This document shows positions 6,627 through 13,064 of a stretch of DNA of 13,317 nucleotides, one piece after another (the first letter of the stretch is position 1; each line of letters starts with the position of its first letter). This DNA comes from GCA-2732805 sp964516605. Lineage in GTDB: Bacteria > Pseudomonadota > Gammaproteobacteria > Coxiellales > Coxiellaceae. The DNA lies in assembly GCA_964516605.1 (NCBI GenBank), contig CAZFAA010000054.1, positions 1 to 13,317 of the forward strand, written 5' to 3'. The translations under genes and the position numbers were made by a program. The notes beneath the pieces are model-generated. The model searched no databases, had not been told where the DNA came from, and saw only the letters and a list, made by a program, of their open reading frames with translations.

Positions 6627-7598
6627 GTGGGCCGTTGCAAGCAAATAGCTAATACCTTTTTAAAACAAATGGTTAGAAGCGACAGCCAGGTGCTGTATCT
6701 GCTAATTGCTCTCAATGCATTCATTGGCGTAATCCTGCTACTGATTAACCAGTTTACCGTCAATTATTCTGGTAACCTCTGGTTTAGTGCGCCCTGGCAG
6801 CATGCTGCATTACCCTTGCTGTGTCTATCCGTATTTCTTCTTTATTTTCAAGAGATCATTTCTCACCGTTTATATCTGATTATGTATGTGCTTGTGTTTT
6901 ATTGCTTAAGTCTGGCCGCAGGCTTGATCCTCACTCAAGGCATTCAATTAACACCTTTCCAGCCAATTGATCATTGGCTTCTGAGCCTCGATCAATCTTT
7001 AGGTTTTAATCAAGAACAGCTGATTACGTTTACCTACCGTCACAGTTATTTTTGTAATTTACTCATTAAAGCTTACGACAGCATCACCTGGCAACTCGTG
7101 ATTTTCCCATTTGTTATGGCCTATTTTTTATGTGAACGCAGCGTCAAAATATTTCTCTTAAGCATGCTCATCAGCTACCCAATCGGATTACTAATTTATT
7201 ATTTTTTCCCAGCAACAGCGCCTGCTTCGGCAATTCATAATGCGTACTTTATTGGAATGCAGGATGATACGTATATTAAGTTTTATCAAATACACCATCA
7301 TCTAAAAATAACTACAGCCGATGGCGGCATCATTGTAGTTCCTTCTTTCCATATTATTTGGGCAACACTGATCATTTATCTGACCCGCGCTAAGAAATGG
7401 CTATTTTATCCTGTGTTAGCATGGAATATCATTTTAATGGTATCGACTGTAGCGCTCGGCTGGCACTATTTATTTGACGTTTTTGCAGGTTTGATTGTGG
7501 CGATGCTCAGCATATACAGCGCAAAAAAAATATCCATGAAATCTTATCAAAAGGTAATAAAGCAAAGCACCTCCACTTACAAACCCAACGCGCCATAG
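6627..7598 (+). CDS. PAP2-superfamily membrane phosphatase/transferase
   Basis: A multipass membrane protein (323 aa from GTG) of the PAP2 acid-phosphatase superfamily, the group that includes lipid phosphatases and inositol-phosphorylceramide-synthase-like transferases. Two catalytic motifs are clear: C2 as VVPSFHIIWA (His242, the general acid in the family) and C3 as GWHYLFDVFAG (nucleophile His280 and Asp284). The usual C1 KxxxxxxRP block is not evident; FFPATAPA (193-200) sits in its approximate place, as in the PAP2_3-like branch. About six or seven helices are visible (21-43, 60-75, 82-104, 152-169, 174-194, 239-253, 258-278). The substrate cannot be read from sequence. The start is uncertain: GGAG at 6610-6613 is 13 nt from the GTG at 6627, and the ATG at 6669 has no good site. 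The gene is extra between dolP and sspB compared with Pseudomonas. Confidence 0.85.
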   Translation: MGRCKQIANTFLKQMVRSDSQVLYLLIALNAFIGVILLLINQFTVNYSGNLWFSAPWQHAALPLLCLSVFLLYFQEIISHRLYLIMYVLVFYCLSLAAGLILTQGIQLTPFQPIDHWLLSLDQSLGFNQEQLITFTYRHSYFCNLLIKAYDSITWQLVIFPFVMAYFLCERSVKIFLLSMLISYPIGLLIYYFFPATAPASAIHNAYFIGMQDDTYIKFYQIHHHLKITTADGGIIVVPSFHIIWATLIIYLTRAKKWLFYPVLAWNIILMVSTVALGWHYLFDVFAGLIVAMLSIYSAKKISMKSYQKVIKQSTSTYKPNAP

Positions 7599-7735
7599 AG
7601 GAGTAGAGTATCTGACAAGCAAGGGAAATTCTTCGGCCAACCCCATCCACATCCACATCGATAACAAACGTGGCTTGCAAACACAGGTGGCCTAACTTAT
7701 TACAAAAACTTTTAGAAGGACATACTCAGCGTGCA
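7599..7735. other. Convergent intergenic region, no terminator seen
   Basis: This lies between the ends of the PAP2 gene (rightward) and sspB (leftward). I found no clear hairpin plus T-run on either strand, so the two transcripts may overlap or end by Rho. A short direct repeat ATCCACATCCACAT occurs near 7646. Confidence 0.4.
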
Positions 7736-8128
7736 CTATTTGATTACGCGTAGGTGTGAACGACCTTTTTTGGTAGGACTATCCTCTGGAGGCTCATCAT
7801 CCCCAGGACCACTGTCTTCATCATCATCATTAAAAACCATGCCCCGACCATTTTCATACGAATAAATAGCTTGCACAGCCATTACCGGAACATAAATTTG
7901 ATGCGGGATACCTGAAAAACGCGCATTAAATTCAATAACACGATTACCCATAGATAAATTACTGATAGCTGCTGGAGCAATATTAAGGATGATTTTACCA
8001 TCTTTTACAAATTGCTGTGGCACTGACACATCAGGCAACGTAACATCAACCATAATGTAGGGCGTTAAATTATTATCGAGCAACCAATCGTAAATGGCTC
8101 GAATTAAATAAGGCCTACTAGACGTCAT
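7736..8128 (-). CDS. sspB: ClpXP adaptor SspB
   Basis: SspB delivers ssrA-tagged proteins from stalled ribosomes, and some other substrates, to the ClpXP protease. The 130-residue protein has the folded N-terminal domain that binds the ssrA tag (SRPYLIRAIYDWLLDNNLTP, VDVTLPDVSVPQQFVKDG, VLNIAP-like ILNIAPAAISNLSMG, FNARFSGIPHQIYVPVMAVQAIYSYENG). A flexible acidic linker (NDDDEDSGPGDDEPPEDSP) leads to the short C-terminal ClpX-binding tail SHLRVIK, which corresponds to LRVVK in E. coli. The linker is shorter than in E. coli (165 aa in total). The start overlaps the end of sspA by 11 bp, and a GAGAGAG ribosome binding site lies inside sspA, so the two are translationally coupled. Confidence 0.96.
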   Translation of the reverse strand: MTSSRPYLIRAIYDWLLDNNLTPYIMVDVTLPDVSVPQQFVKDGKIILNIAPAAISNLSMGNRVIEFNARFSGIPHQIYVPVMAVQAIYSYENGRGMVFNDDDEDSGPGDDEPPEDSPTKKGRSHLRVIK

Positions 8129-8732
8129 TGCTCTCTCTCACTTCGCGCTCTGACTCAGTTAATGACACTTGAAAGGATTCACGATTGAAAACACGGGCTT
8201 GATATTCAAAAATCGGCTTAGCACTACGTGGTAATTCAATATCATATAGAGGTAAACGCCACAATAATGGCGCAAGACAGCAATCAACTAACGTAAACTC
8301 TTCACTTAAAAAATAAGGCATTTCACCAAAAACAGCAGCAATACTTAAAATACCATTCTTTAATTCTTCACGCGCCGCGGCATCACCTTGCTCTATTTTA
8401 GGTAGCAGACTATACCAATCATGCTCGATACGATAATTCATTAAACGACTTCTTGCACGAGACACAGGATAAACAGGTAACAATGGCGGGTGTGGAAAAC
8501 GTTCATCAAGATACTCCTTAATCACTGGCGCGGTATAGAGCACCAATTCACGATCAACCAAAGTTGGGAGCGTGTTATAAGGATTCAATTCGCATAAATC
8601 TTCACAAGGATGGTTAATATCGACATTAAGAATATCAACACTAACACCCTTTTCGGCCAATACAATACGCACTTGATGGCTATAAATATCAAGAGCACCA
8701 GAATATAAGGTCATTACAGAACGTTTTAGCAT
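8118..8732 (-). CDS. sspA: Stringent starvation protein A (RNA polymerase-associated)
   Basis: SspA is a glutathione-S-transferase-fold protein without transferase activity that binds RNA polymerase and affects stress, acid-tolerance and virulence genes; in Francisella it pairs with MglA. The 204 residues align throughout with E. coli SspA: KRSVMTLYSGALDIYSHQVR (3-22), LPTLVDREL (55-63), EYLDERFPHPPLLPVYPVSR (73-92), then FLSEEFTLVDCCLAPLLWRL. The PHP motif (80-82) that forms the conserved surface pocket is intact. AAAAGGAG precedes the ATG by about 11 nt. The gene begins only 27 nt after the 3' end of a tRNA-Gln gene, so its mRNA is either processed from the tRNA transcript or starts inside it. 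Confidence 0.96.
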   Translation of the reverse strand: MLKRSVMTLYSGALDIYSHQVRIVLAEKGVSVDILNVDINHPCEDLCELNPYNTLPTLVDRELVLYTAPVIKEYLDERFPHPPLLPVYPVSRARSRLMNYRIEHDWYSLLPKIEQGDAAAREELKNGILSIAAVFGEMPYFLSEEFTLVDCCLAPLLWRLPLYDIELPRSAKPIFEYQARVFNRESFQVSLTESEREVRESNDV

Positions 8733-8759
8733 AGTCGAATTGACTCCTTTTCAGTCTAA

Positions 8760-8833
8760 TGGCTGGGGAACTTGGATTCGAACCAAGGTTGACGGAGTCA
8801 GAGTCCGTAGTCCTACCACTAGACGATCCCCCA
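8760..8833 (-). tRNA. tRNA-Gln (anticodon CUG)
   Basis: On the minus strand this 74-nt gene folds into a cloverleaf. The acceptor stem is TGGGGGA/TTCCCCA, starting with the U1-A72 pair typical of glutamine tRNAs, with G73 as discriminator, also the glutamine identity base. The anticodon arm ACGGA-CTCTGAC-TCCGT gives anticodon CTG. The T arm is CTTGG-TTCGAAT-CCAAG. The 3' CCA is encoded. It stands alone, between rpsI and sspA. Confidence 0.96.
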
Positions 8834-8851
8834 ATGTAACTGTCAGCGCTT

Positions 8852-8880
8852 ACAATAAATCACAGATTTATAATGAGCAA
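8852..8880 (-). promoter_or_regulatory. Putative promoter of tRNA-Gln/sspAB
   Basis: On the minus strand, TTGCTC (8875-8880) and TATTGT (8852-8857) are 17 bp apart, with the -10 about 18 bp before the mature tRNA 5' end. No terminator was seen after rpsI, so read-through from the ribosomal-protein genes is also possible. Confidence 0.5.
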
Positions 8881-8937
8881 AAGCGCCTAACTTGTTACAA
8901 AAATATCAGTGACTCCCATAAGGAATTGCTGAAAAAA

Positions 8938-9390
8938 TTAACGTTTAGAATACTGAAGACTCTTACGAGCTTTATGACGTCCGACTTTTTTACGTTCCAC
9001 AGCACGAGGATCACGTGTTACGTATCCTTCTTTACGCAACGTCTGATGCCATTCTCCATTACCACCATCATCGTCTTCGCTGCTTTTGTTTTTGCCGTGC
9101 ATCATGTGTTGACGTTCATAATCAATCAACGCACGTGTAATACCATGACGAATTGCACCTGCTTGACCACTGATGCCACCACCTTTTACCGTGACATACA
9201 CATCAAACATATTCACTGCATTGACTACTTGTAATGGCTGAAGCACAACCATACGAGCTGTTTCGCGGCCAAAAAATACATCCAAGGTTTTCTTATTAAC
9301 AACGATATTACCTTTACCAGGACGTAAAAAAACGCGAGCTTTTGCTGTCTTACGGCGCCCTGTCCCTAAATTTTGCTGTAGTGCTGTCAT
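8938..9390 (-). CDS. rpsI: 30S ribosomal protein S9 with a 19-residue insertion
   Basis: S9 is a 30S head protein whose C-terminal tail, ending Ser-Lys-Arg, reaches the P-site tRNA anticodon loop. The protein aligns with E. coli S9 from GTGRRKTAKARVF (9-21) through VTVKGGGISGQAGAIRHGIT (66-85) to VTRDPRAVERKKVG (124-137) and the terminal YSKR. It has 150 residues where the family has about 130. The excess lies between ALIDYE and TLRKEGY: roughly residues 94-112, rich in Met, His, Asp and Gly, with no counterpart in E. coli. The frame is clean through the insertion. The gene begins 11 nt after the rplM stop with AGAGG as its ribosome binding site, the standard L13-S9 operon. Confidence 0.97.
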   Translation of the reverse strand: MTALQQNLGTGRRKTAKARVFLRPGKGNIVVNKKTLDVFFGRETARMVVLQPLQVVNAVNMFDVYVTVKGGGISGQAGAIRHGITRALIDYERQHMMHGKNKSSEDDDGGNGEWHQTLRKEGYVTRDPRAVERKKVGRHKARKSLQYSKR

Positions 9391-9401
9391 TAAAAAACCT
9401 C

Positions 9402-9830
9402 TTAAAGTTCAATTAATTCTGGTAGCTGAGATGCATGCGGATGATCAGCACCTGCATAAACCTTCAGTTTGGTAAACATCTTACGACCCAGCGGACCCTT
9501 AGGTAACATGCCTTTTACAGCGAGTTCTAAAGCACGCGTTGGGATACGCGCCATCACTTCGTCAAAAGTCTCTTCTTTGATACCACCAGGGTAGCCAGTG
9601 TGGCGATAATATAGTTTATCCTGCGCTTTTTTACCAGTAACTTTGATCTTATCTGCGTTAACAATCACAAAAAAATCACCTGTATCTGCATGTGGCGTAA
9701 ACACTGGTTTATGCTTACCACGCAGTCTGAAAGCCAATTTGCTAGCGAGACGACCTAAAGTCAGTCCTGCTGCGTCCACAAGATACCAGCTTGGTATCGT
9801 ATTTTCTTTATTTGCCATATAGGTCTTCAT
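9402..9830 (-). CDS. rplM: 50S ribosomal protein L13
   Basis: L13 is an early-assembling 23S rRNA-binding protein of the 50S subunit. The 142 residues match E. coli L13 in length and sequence: SWYLVDAAGLTLGRLASKLA, LRGKHKPVFTPHADTGDF, KVTGKKAQDKLYYRHTGYPG and AVKGMLPKGPLGRKMF. The ATG at 9830 (Met-Lys-Thr-Tyr) is chosen over the upstream ATG at 9863 because it gives the family N-terminus MKT and has AGGTG about 8 nt before it. In E. coli L13 represses its own operon by binding the mRNA leader; a similar leader may lie in 9831-9900. Confidence 0.97.
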   Translation of the reverse strand: MKTYMANKENTIPSWYLVDAAGLTLGRLASKLAFRLRGKHKPVFTPHADTGDFFVIVNADKIKVTGKKAQDKLYYRHTGYPGGIKEETFDEVMARIPTRALELAVKGMLPKGPLGRKMFTKLKVYAGADHPHASQLPELIEL

Positions 9831-10289
9831 TAGCAACACCTGTACATTACAGTTATTTACCATTTCAGCTCAGCTCAGCTCAGCATAAATAGCTTTTTTA
9901 GAATCGATCCTATTAAATACGCGGCACAACGCCACACATTTTCAGAACATGAAAGGCGAAGAATATTACCTGACCCTCAAAGATTAGACAAGCACTTTCA
10001 CACTCTTTCCTGCGCGGCTCGTCGTTGAGGATGCAAATCGTCTGCATGTATTTCAGGGTATCTGTGCTACTGAATGCGGGTAAACACCCTAACTCTTTCG
10101 AAAAATAACATATTTTGAGCAAGAAAAAGAAGAAAATCAAATAAAACACTGTTTTTTTAGACTAAAATGATTATTTTTATTCGCATTTACAAAAAAATGT
10201 GTTATTTTTTAGTTTCTTGGATGGGTCTGTACGGTTTATGGAACTCTACTTCACCCTGATTTTATGGAAACAACACTGAGGGAATACTC
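9831..10289. promoter_or_regulatory. Divergent rplM / HU intergenic region with unexplained GC-richer island
   Basis: This 459-bp stretch lies between two divergent genes and should hold both promoters. About 9905-10100 is clearly richer in GC than the A/T-rich flanks and contains a small hairpin ATGCA/TGCAT (10031-10047). A minus-strand open frame (9913-10149, 78 codons) covers most of it. Its N-terminal third is low-complexity Phe/Leu encoded by the A-rich flank and no ribosome binding site is evident, so I do not call it a gene. The part from about 10110 to 10210 is very A/T-rich, as in upstream elements of strong promoters. No certain promoter hexamers were found for either gene. Confidence 0.45.
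9866..9884. repeat. CAGCT tandem repeat (3.8 copies) in the rplM leader
   Basis: CAGCT is repeated four times (the last copy lacks its final T). On the rplM sense strand it reads as GCTGA-type repeats about 35-55 nt before the ATG, probably within the 5' leader. Each unit contains an AGCT palindrome, so several alternative short pairings are possible. Confidence 0.7.
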
Positions 10290-10775
10290 ATGGCTCGAGC
10301 TAAGGCTAAAAAAACCACAAAGAAAGTAGCAACTAAAGTAGCAGCTACTCGTAAAAAAACAGCTGCTCCTAAAAAAGTAGCTAAAGCTTCTAAGACAGCA
10401 AAGCGTGTAACAACTAAGCAAAAAGCAGCTCCTAAGAAAGTGAAAAAAGCATCTCCAACAACACCTCTTAAATCAGCGCTGAACAAGTCACAAATCTTAA
10501 TGACTATTGCTGACACAACTGAACTCAGCAAAAAAGAAATTTCTGCTGTGTTTGAAGAATTAGGTACGTTGATGCTCCGTCACCTACGTAAAGGTGGTGC
10601 GGGTGAATTTACTGTGCCAGGTCTTATGAAATGTGTTGTGAAACGTAAACCTGCAACGAAAGCTCGTAAAGGCGTTAATCCTTTCACTGGCGAAGAAATC
10701 ATGTTCAAAGCCAAGCCTGCTCGTAACGTCGTGAAGATCAGACCATTGAAAAAATTAAAAGAAATGGTAGATTAA
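10290..10775 (+). CDS. HU-family DNA-binding protein with histone-H1-like N-terminal tail
   Basis: A 161-residue nucleoid protein in two parts. Residues 1 to about 58 are almost only Lys, Ala, Thr, Val and Pro, with repeated AAPKKV/TKKVA-like blocks. This is the composition of histone H1 tails and of bacterial H1-like proteins, and it should bind DNA without sequence preference. Residues about 60-161 form an HU/IHF-type domain: LNKSQILMTIADTTELSKKE, EFTVPGLMKC, then KPATKARKGVNPFTGEEIMF (the DNA-gripping arm, with Pro) and KPARNVVKIRPLKKLKEMV. HU proteins with such tails are known in Xanthomonas and relatives. GAGGGA sits 6 nt before the ATG, and a terminator follows the gene, so it is a single-gene unit. 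Confidence 0.92.
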   Translation: MARAKAKKTTKKVATKVAATRKKTAAPKKVAKASKTAKRVTTKQKAAPKKVKKASPTTPLKSALNKSQILMTIADTTELSKKEISAVFEELGTLMLRHLRKGGAGEFTVPGLMKCVVKRKPATKARKGVNPFTGEEIMFKAKPARNVVKIRPLKKLKEMVD

Positions 10776-10784
10776 TCGATTATT

Positions 10785-10813
10785 ACCGCCTAAATGTGAG
10801 TTTAGGCGGTTTC
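10785..10813 (+). terminator. Rho-independent terminator of the HU gene
   Basis: A perfect 10-bp stem ACCGCCTAAA/TTTAGGCGGT with loop TGTGAG starts 10 nt after the stop codon. The T tract is short (TTT then CCT), so efficiency may be modest. Confidence 0.8.
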
Positions 10814-10956
10814 CTAAACCCAGCAACCCAGCTTCCCCAGCCTAAAATTACCCCATCAATCATTCAAGCTATAGATCACCATCACGCTTAACTCTGTAAC
10901 CTATTGATTATGCTGTCACTAACACCTGCTGCTCCTCATGAAATAAGGCCTATTTT

Positions 10957-10973
10957 TTTAATCTTTTCTTAAG
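10957..10973 (+). promoter_or_regulatory. PmrA-box-like direct repeat before the 630-aa gene
   Basis: TTTAAT (10957-10962), five bases, then CTTAAG (10968-10973). This matches the PmrA (BasR) binding pattern YTTAAK-N5-YTTAAK, two half-sites one helical turn apart. TATGCT (10984-10989) lies 10 bp downstream and could be the -10, so the box would sit over the -35 region as in PmrA-activated promoters. The ATG follows about 48 bp later, with a weak GGGG site. A/T-rich chance matches occur, so this is a candidate only. Confidence 0.45.
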
Positions 10974-11037
10974 ACTGCGGTGTTATGCTTGAGCCCATTA
11001 ATCATACATAATTTTAAATAGTTCACTCGGGGCTACT

Positions 11038-12930
11038 ATGCTAGGACAGAAGGCAGTTAAGACATTTCGGGAAAGGCTCGCGCAGCTGCGCAAGCAAACA
11101 CCAAATTTTATGGATCCTACACAGTCAGCGCAACCATGGGTAGAGGCTCTTCAAAACGCGATAGAAGCTACGAAAGGGGAGCTGAATGATGATCCGCATG
11201 TAAAAACATTCGAAGCCATAGCCCCTTTACGCCCTGATGCCAATGGACTCCCTCAAACACCAATCAGCATGAAGTTAAGGCGTCGGCTTGCTGAAGAAAT
11301 TATTGGATTGCCTGACACCACATCCGATGCCACAAAAGATGCGCAAAGCAAATTTAATCGCCGTATTTTAGAAGAAATACAACGCGTACTCACAGAACAA
11401 CAAGAGCGTATCGCGCAAAAATTAGCTCAATGCATACCAGAACAGCGCCAATACTTAGAAAGTATCGGCACTCATCTTACAAAAGTTCAAAAACAGATTA
11501 CGGAAGCATTAAAAAAACCTGAAAACACGCCTGACAACGACACAAAGATTCAAATAGAATCGACCAAGGCGCTGAACAAGCTGAATGCTGGCGTCACAAT
11601 TAAAGCGGTAGCTGATGAATGCGTTAATATCATTTTACTGCAAACCCCCCGGCATGCCGAACATTTGCGTGCACAAAAACAAGCTCTAGACAGTATTCAA
11701 GCGCTACCACAGATGACAAAAGATAATGCTGCGGATCAGCTCAATTACATCGATGGCCTGCTTGCAAGCTTAGAAAATACAGCACCGCCTGAATCAAAAG
11801 AATTAGCTCTTACAGAGATGAAATACAAACAACTGGCTTCGCAGGTCGTTGCCTTTAACCCAGAAGAAGACACGCTTTTTGCGACAAAGCATCGCACTAT
11901 TCCTGCTGAATTTGTACAGGCTTACAATGAGCTCAATCATACTTTAGTAACCGCACAAAAACTCTGCATTAAACAAAGCGAGCTCGCCGGACAACTTAAG
12001 ACGCCTGCACTCCTCTACCCAGCGCAACTTGCGCAAAAAAAACAAGAGCTATTACAAACTCAACAACAATTGCAAAAAGCTGCGCAAGAATTAAATAGAA
12101 TCTTAATTAAATATTCTAATAAACGTGATGGCGTGGCCGGACTGAGTCTATTCAGCTCCATAAAACAAGAAGTACTCGATCAATTAGTCGCGTTTAATAA
12201 AGAGCTGCTACAAAAAACTGGAGCACAATCACATCGCCACCTACACCACCCATTATTTTGGCCCTCACTGGCATTGTTAACACTACGTCCTGCCTATGGC
12301 CTTTTTAAATTACCCTTTCAAATTGGTGCTACAGCGCATCATAACCGAACCCACAACACAATTGCAGGAGCACGCTTTGAGCTGCTATCCAACCCTGCAA
12401 TCATCGATTCCTATGGCAAACCCAGCACAACCACAACAGCTACTGGCACTTGGTGGCCTGAACAATCGCATCCAACACCACTCAAAGATACAAATGGGAA
12501 CGCTATTCAATTACCTATTTATGGCGATGAGGGTCTTTCAGTGATCAGTCTTGCACATAAAGTATTTGGTGATGACGCGCCCGATCATATTCGCTATAAC
12601 AAAGATGGTAGTGTTACTGTAACATGGGATAATAAAGAACAAGGCGACGCATGGCTTAAAGCGTTAAAAGAAGCGAACGTCAAATATCTTGAGAAAAAAG
12701 ATAAGATTACAGCAACTGTAAGAACAGACGCGCCAGAACAAATTAAGGCGTCTTTATCCTCTACAGCACCAACTCCTGCGGCCGCTACAGTTGCCGGATC
12801 GCAACAACAACGTCCTGCATTTACCCAGAGAAACTCACCACAGCCAGGAATTGCAGAACTCATGCAGCAAATGCAGCAAATGCAGCAAATGCAGCAAGCG
12901 CCTTCAAATCCAAAATCCGCAAACAACTAA
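11038..12930 (+). CDS. Large coiled-coil protein of unknown function, candidate effector
   Basis: I do not recognise this 630-residue protein. It has no signal peptide. Residues 1 to about 390 are highly charged, Gln/Lys/Glu/Leu-rich helices with long coiled-coil character (for example LRAQKQALDSIQAL and LLQTQQQLQKAAQELN). A short hydrophobic stretch at about 402-430 (HPLFWPSLALLTLRPAYGLF) could touch a membrane. A compact mixed region follows at about 440-565, with YGDEGLSVISLAHKVFG and YNKDGSVTVTWDNKEQGDAW. The C-terminus is disordered and rich in Pro, Thr, Ala and Gln and ends in Met-Gln-Gln repeats. This make-up and the PmrA-like box upstream are seen in Dot/Icm effectors of Legionella and Coxiella, but the tail lacks a clear Glu-rich E-block. 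The effector role is inference. It stands alone, between the HU gene and a convergent gene. Confidence 0.85.
   Translation: MLGQKAVKTFRERLAQLRKQTPNFMDPTQSAQPWVEALQNAIEATKGELNDDPHVKTFEAIAPLRPDANGLPQTPISMKLRRRLAEEIIGLPDTTSDATKDAQSKFNRRILEEIQRVLTEQQERIAQKLAQCIPEQRQYLESIGTHLTKVQKQITEALKKPENTPDNDTKIQIESTKALNKLNAGVTIKAVADECVNIILLQTPRHAEHLRAQKQALDSIQALPQMTKDNAADQLNYIDGLLASLENTAPPESKELALTEMKYKQLASQVVAFNPEEDTLFATKHRTIPAEFVQAYNELNHTLVTAQKLCIKQSELAGQLKTPALLYPAQLAQKKQELLQTQQQLQKAAQELNRILIKYSNKRDGVAGLSLFSSIKQEVLDQLVAFNKELLQKTGAQSHRHLHHPLFWPSLALLTLRPAYGLFKLPFQIGATAHHNRTHNTIAGARFELLSNPAIIDSYGKPSTTTTATGTWWPEQSHPTPLKDTNGNAIQLPIYGDEGLSVISLAHKVFGDDAPDHIRYNKDGSVTVTWDNKEQGDAWLKALKEANVKYLEKKDKITATVRTDAPEQIKASLSSTAPTPAAATVAGSQQQRPAFTQRNSPQPGIAELMQQMQQMQQMQQAPSNPKSANN
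12862..12897 (+). repeat. 9-bp tandem repeat ATGCAGCAA x4 encoding Met-Gln-Gln
   Basis: Four identical copies of ATGCAGCAA in frame near the 3' end of the 630-residue coding region, each giving Met-Gln-Gln; the preceding codons (GAACTC) do not continue it. Perfect identity, including third positions, suggests recent slippage, so copy number may differ between strains. Confidence 0.9.
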
Positions 12931-12950
12931 GAAGCCAAGCGTAAGTGTCC

Positions 12951-12997
12951 ACGGCACCTATAGGCGTAGACCCCGTTGCCTAGTGGTGAAAGCCGTT
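12951..12997. other. Imperfect hairpin between convergent genes
   Basis: ACGGC-ACC-TA-TAGGC pairs with GCCTA-GT-GGT-GAAA-GCCGT around a 12-nt loop: 5, 3 and 5 bp separated by a mismatch and a bulge. No T-run follows on either strand, so it is not a standard terminator. It could be a weak Rho-assisted 3' end for the 630-residue gene or a relic of an element boundary. Confidence 0.35.
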
Positions 12998-13064
12998 GCA
13001 ACAAATCAGTCCTCCTCATAATTTTGTCATAGAGGGGCTATTTTGCGCGATTGTAAACAGACAC

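Noticed and set aside
8740..9234. 164-codon plus-strand open frame
   Set aside because: It covers the tRNA-Gln gene and runs antisense to rpsI; both are firmly identified.
9831..9863. L13 start at the upstream ATG (9863)
   Set aside because: It would add 11 residues absent from the family; the ATG at 9830 gives the normal MKT start and has AGGTG before it.
9905..10100. 6S RNA, SRP RNA or tmRNA in the intergenic island
   Set aside because: I compared it with the remembered E. coli sequences of 6S and 4.5S RNA and with the tRNA-like end of tmRNA; no block matched.
9913..10149. 78-codon minus-strand frame as a gene
   Set aside because: Phe/Leu low-complexity start from A-rich DNA, no ribosome binding site, no family recognised. 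Kept only as a finding on the island.
12862..12897. CRISPR-type repeats
   Set aside because: The units are 9 bp, contiguous, without spacers and in a coding frame.
12594..12926. Cys-rich minus-strand frame (CCICC repeats)
   Set aside because: It is the antisense reading of the Met-Gln-Gln repeat in the 630-residue gene.
12951..12997. Integron attC site
   Set aside because: The dyad lacks the RYYYAAC/GTTRRRY core pair, and no integrase is in view.
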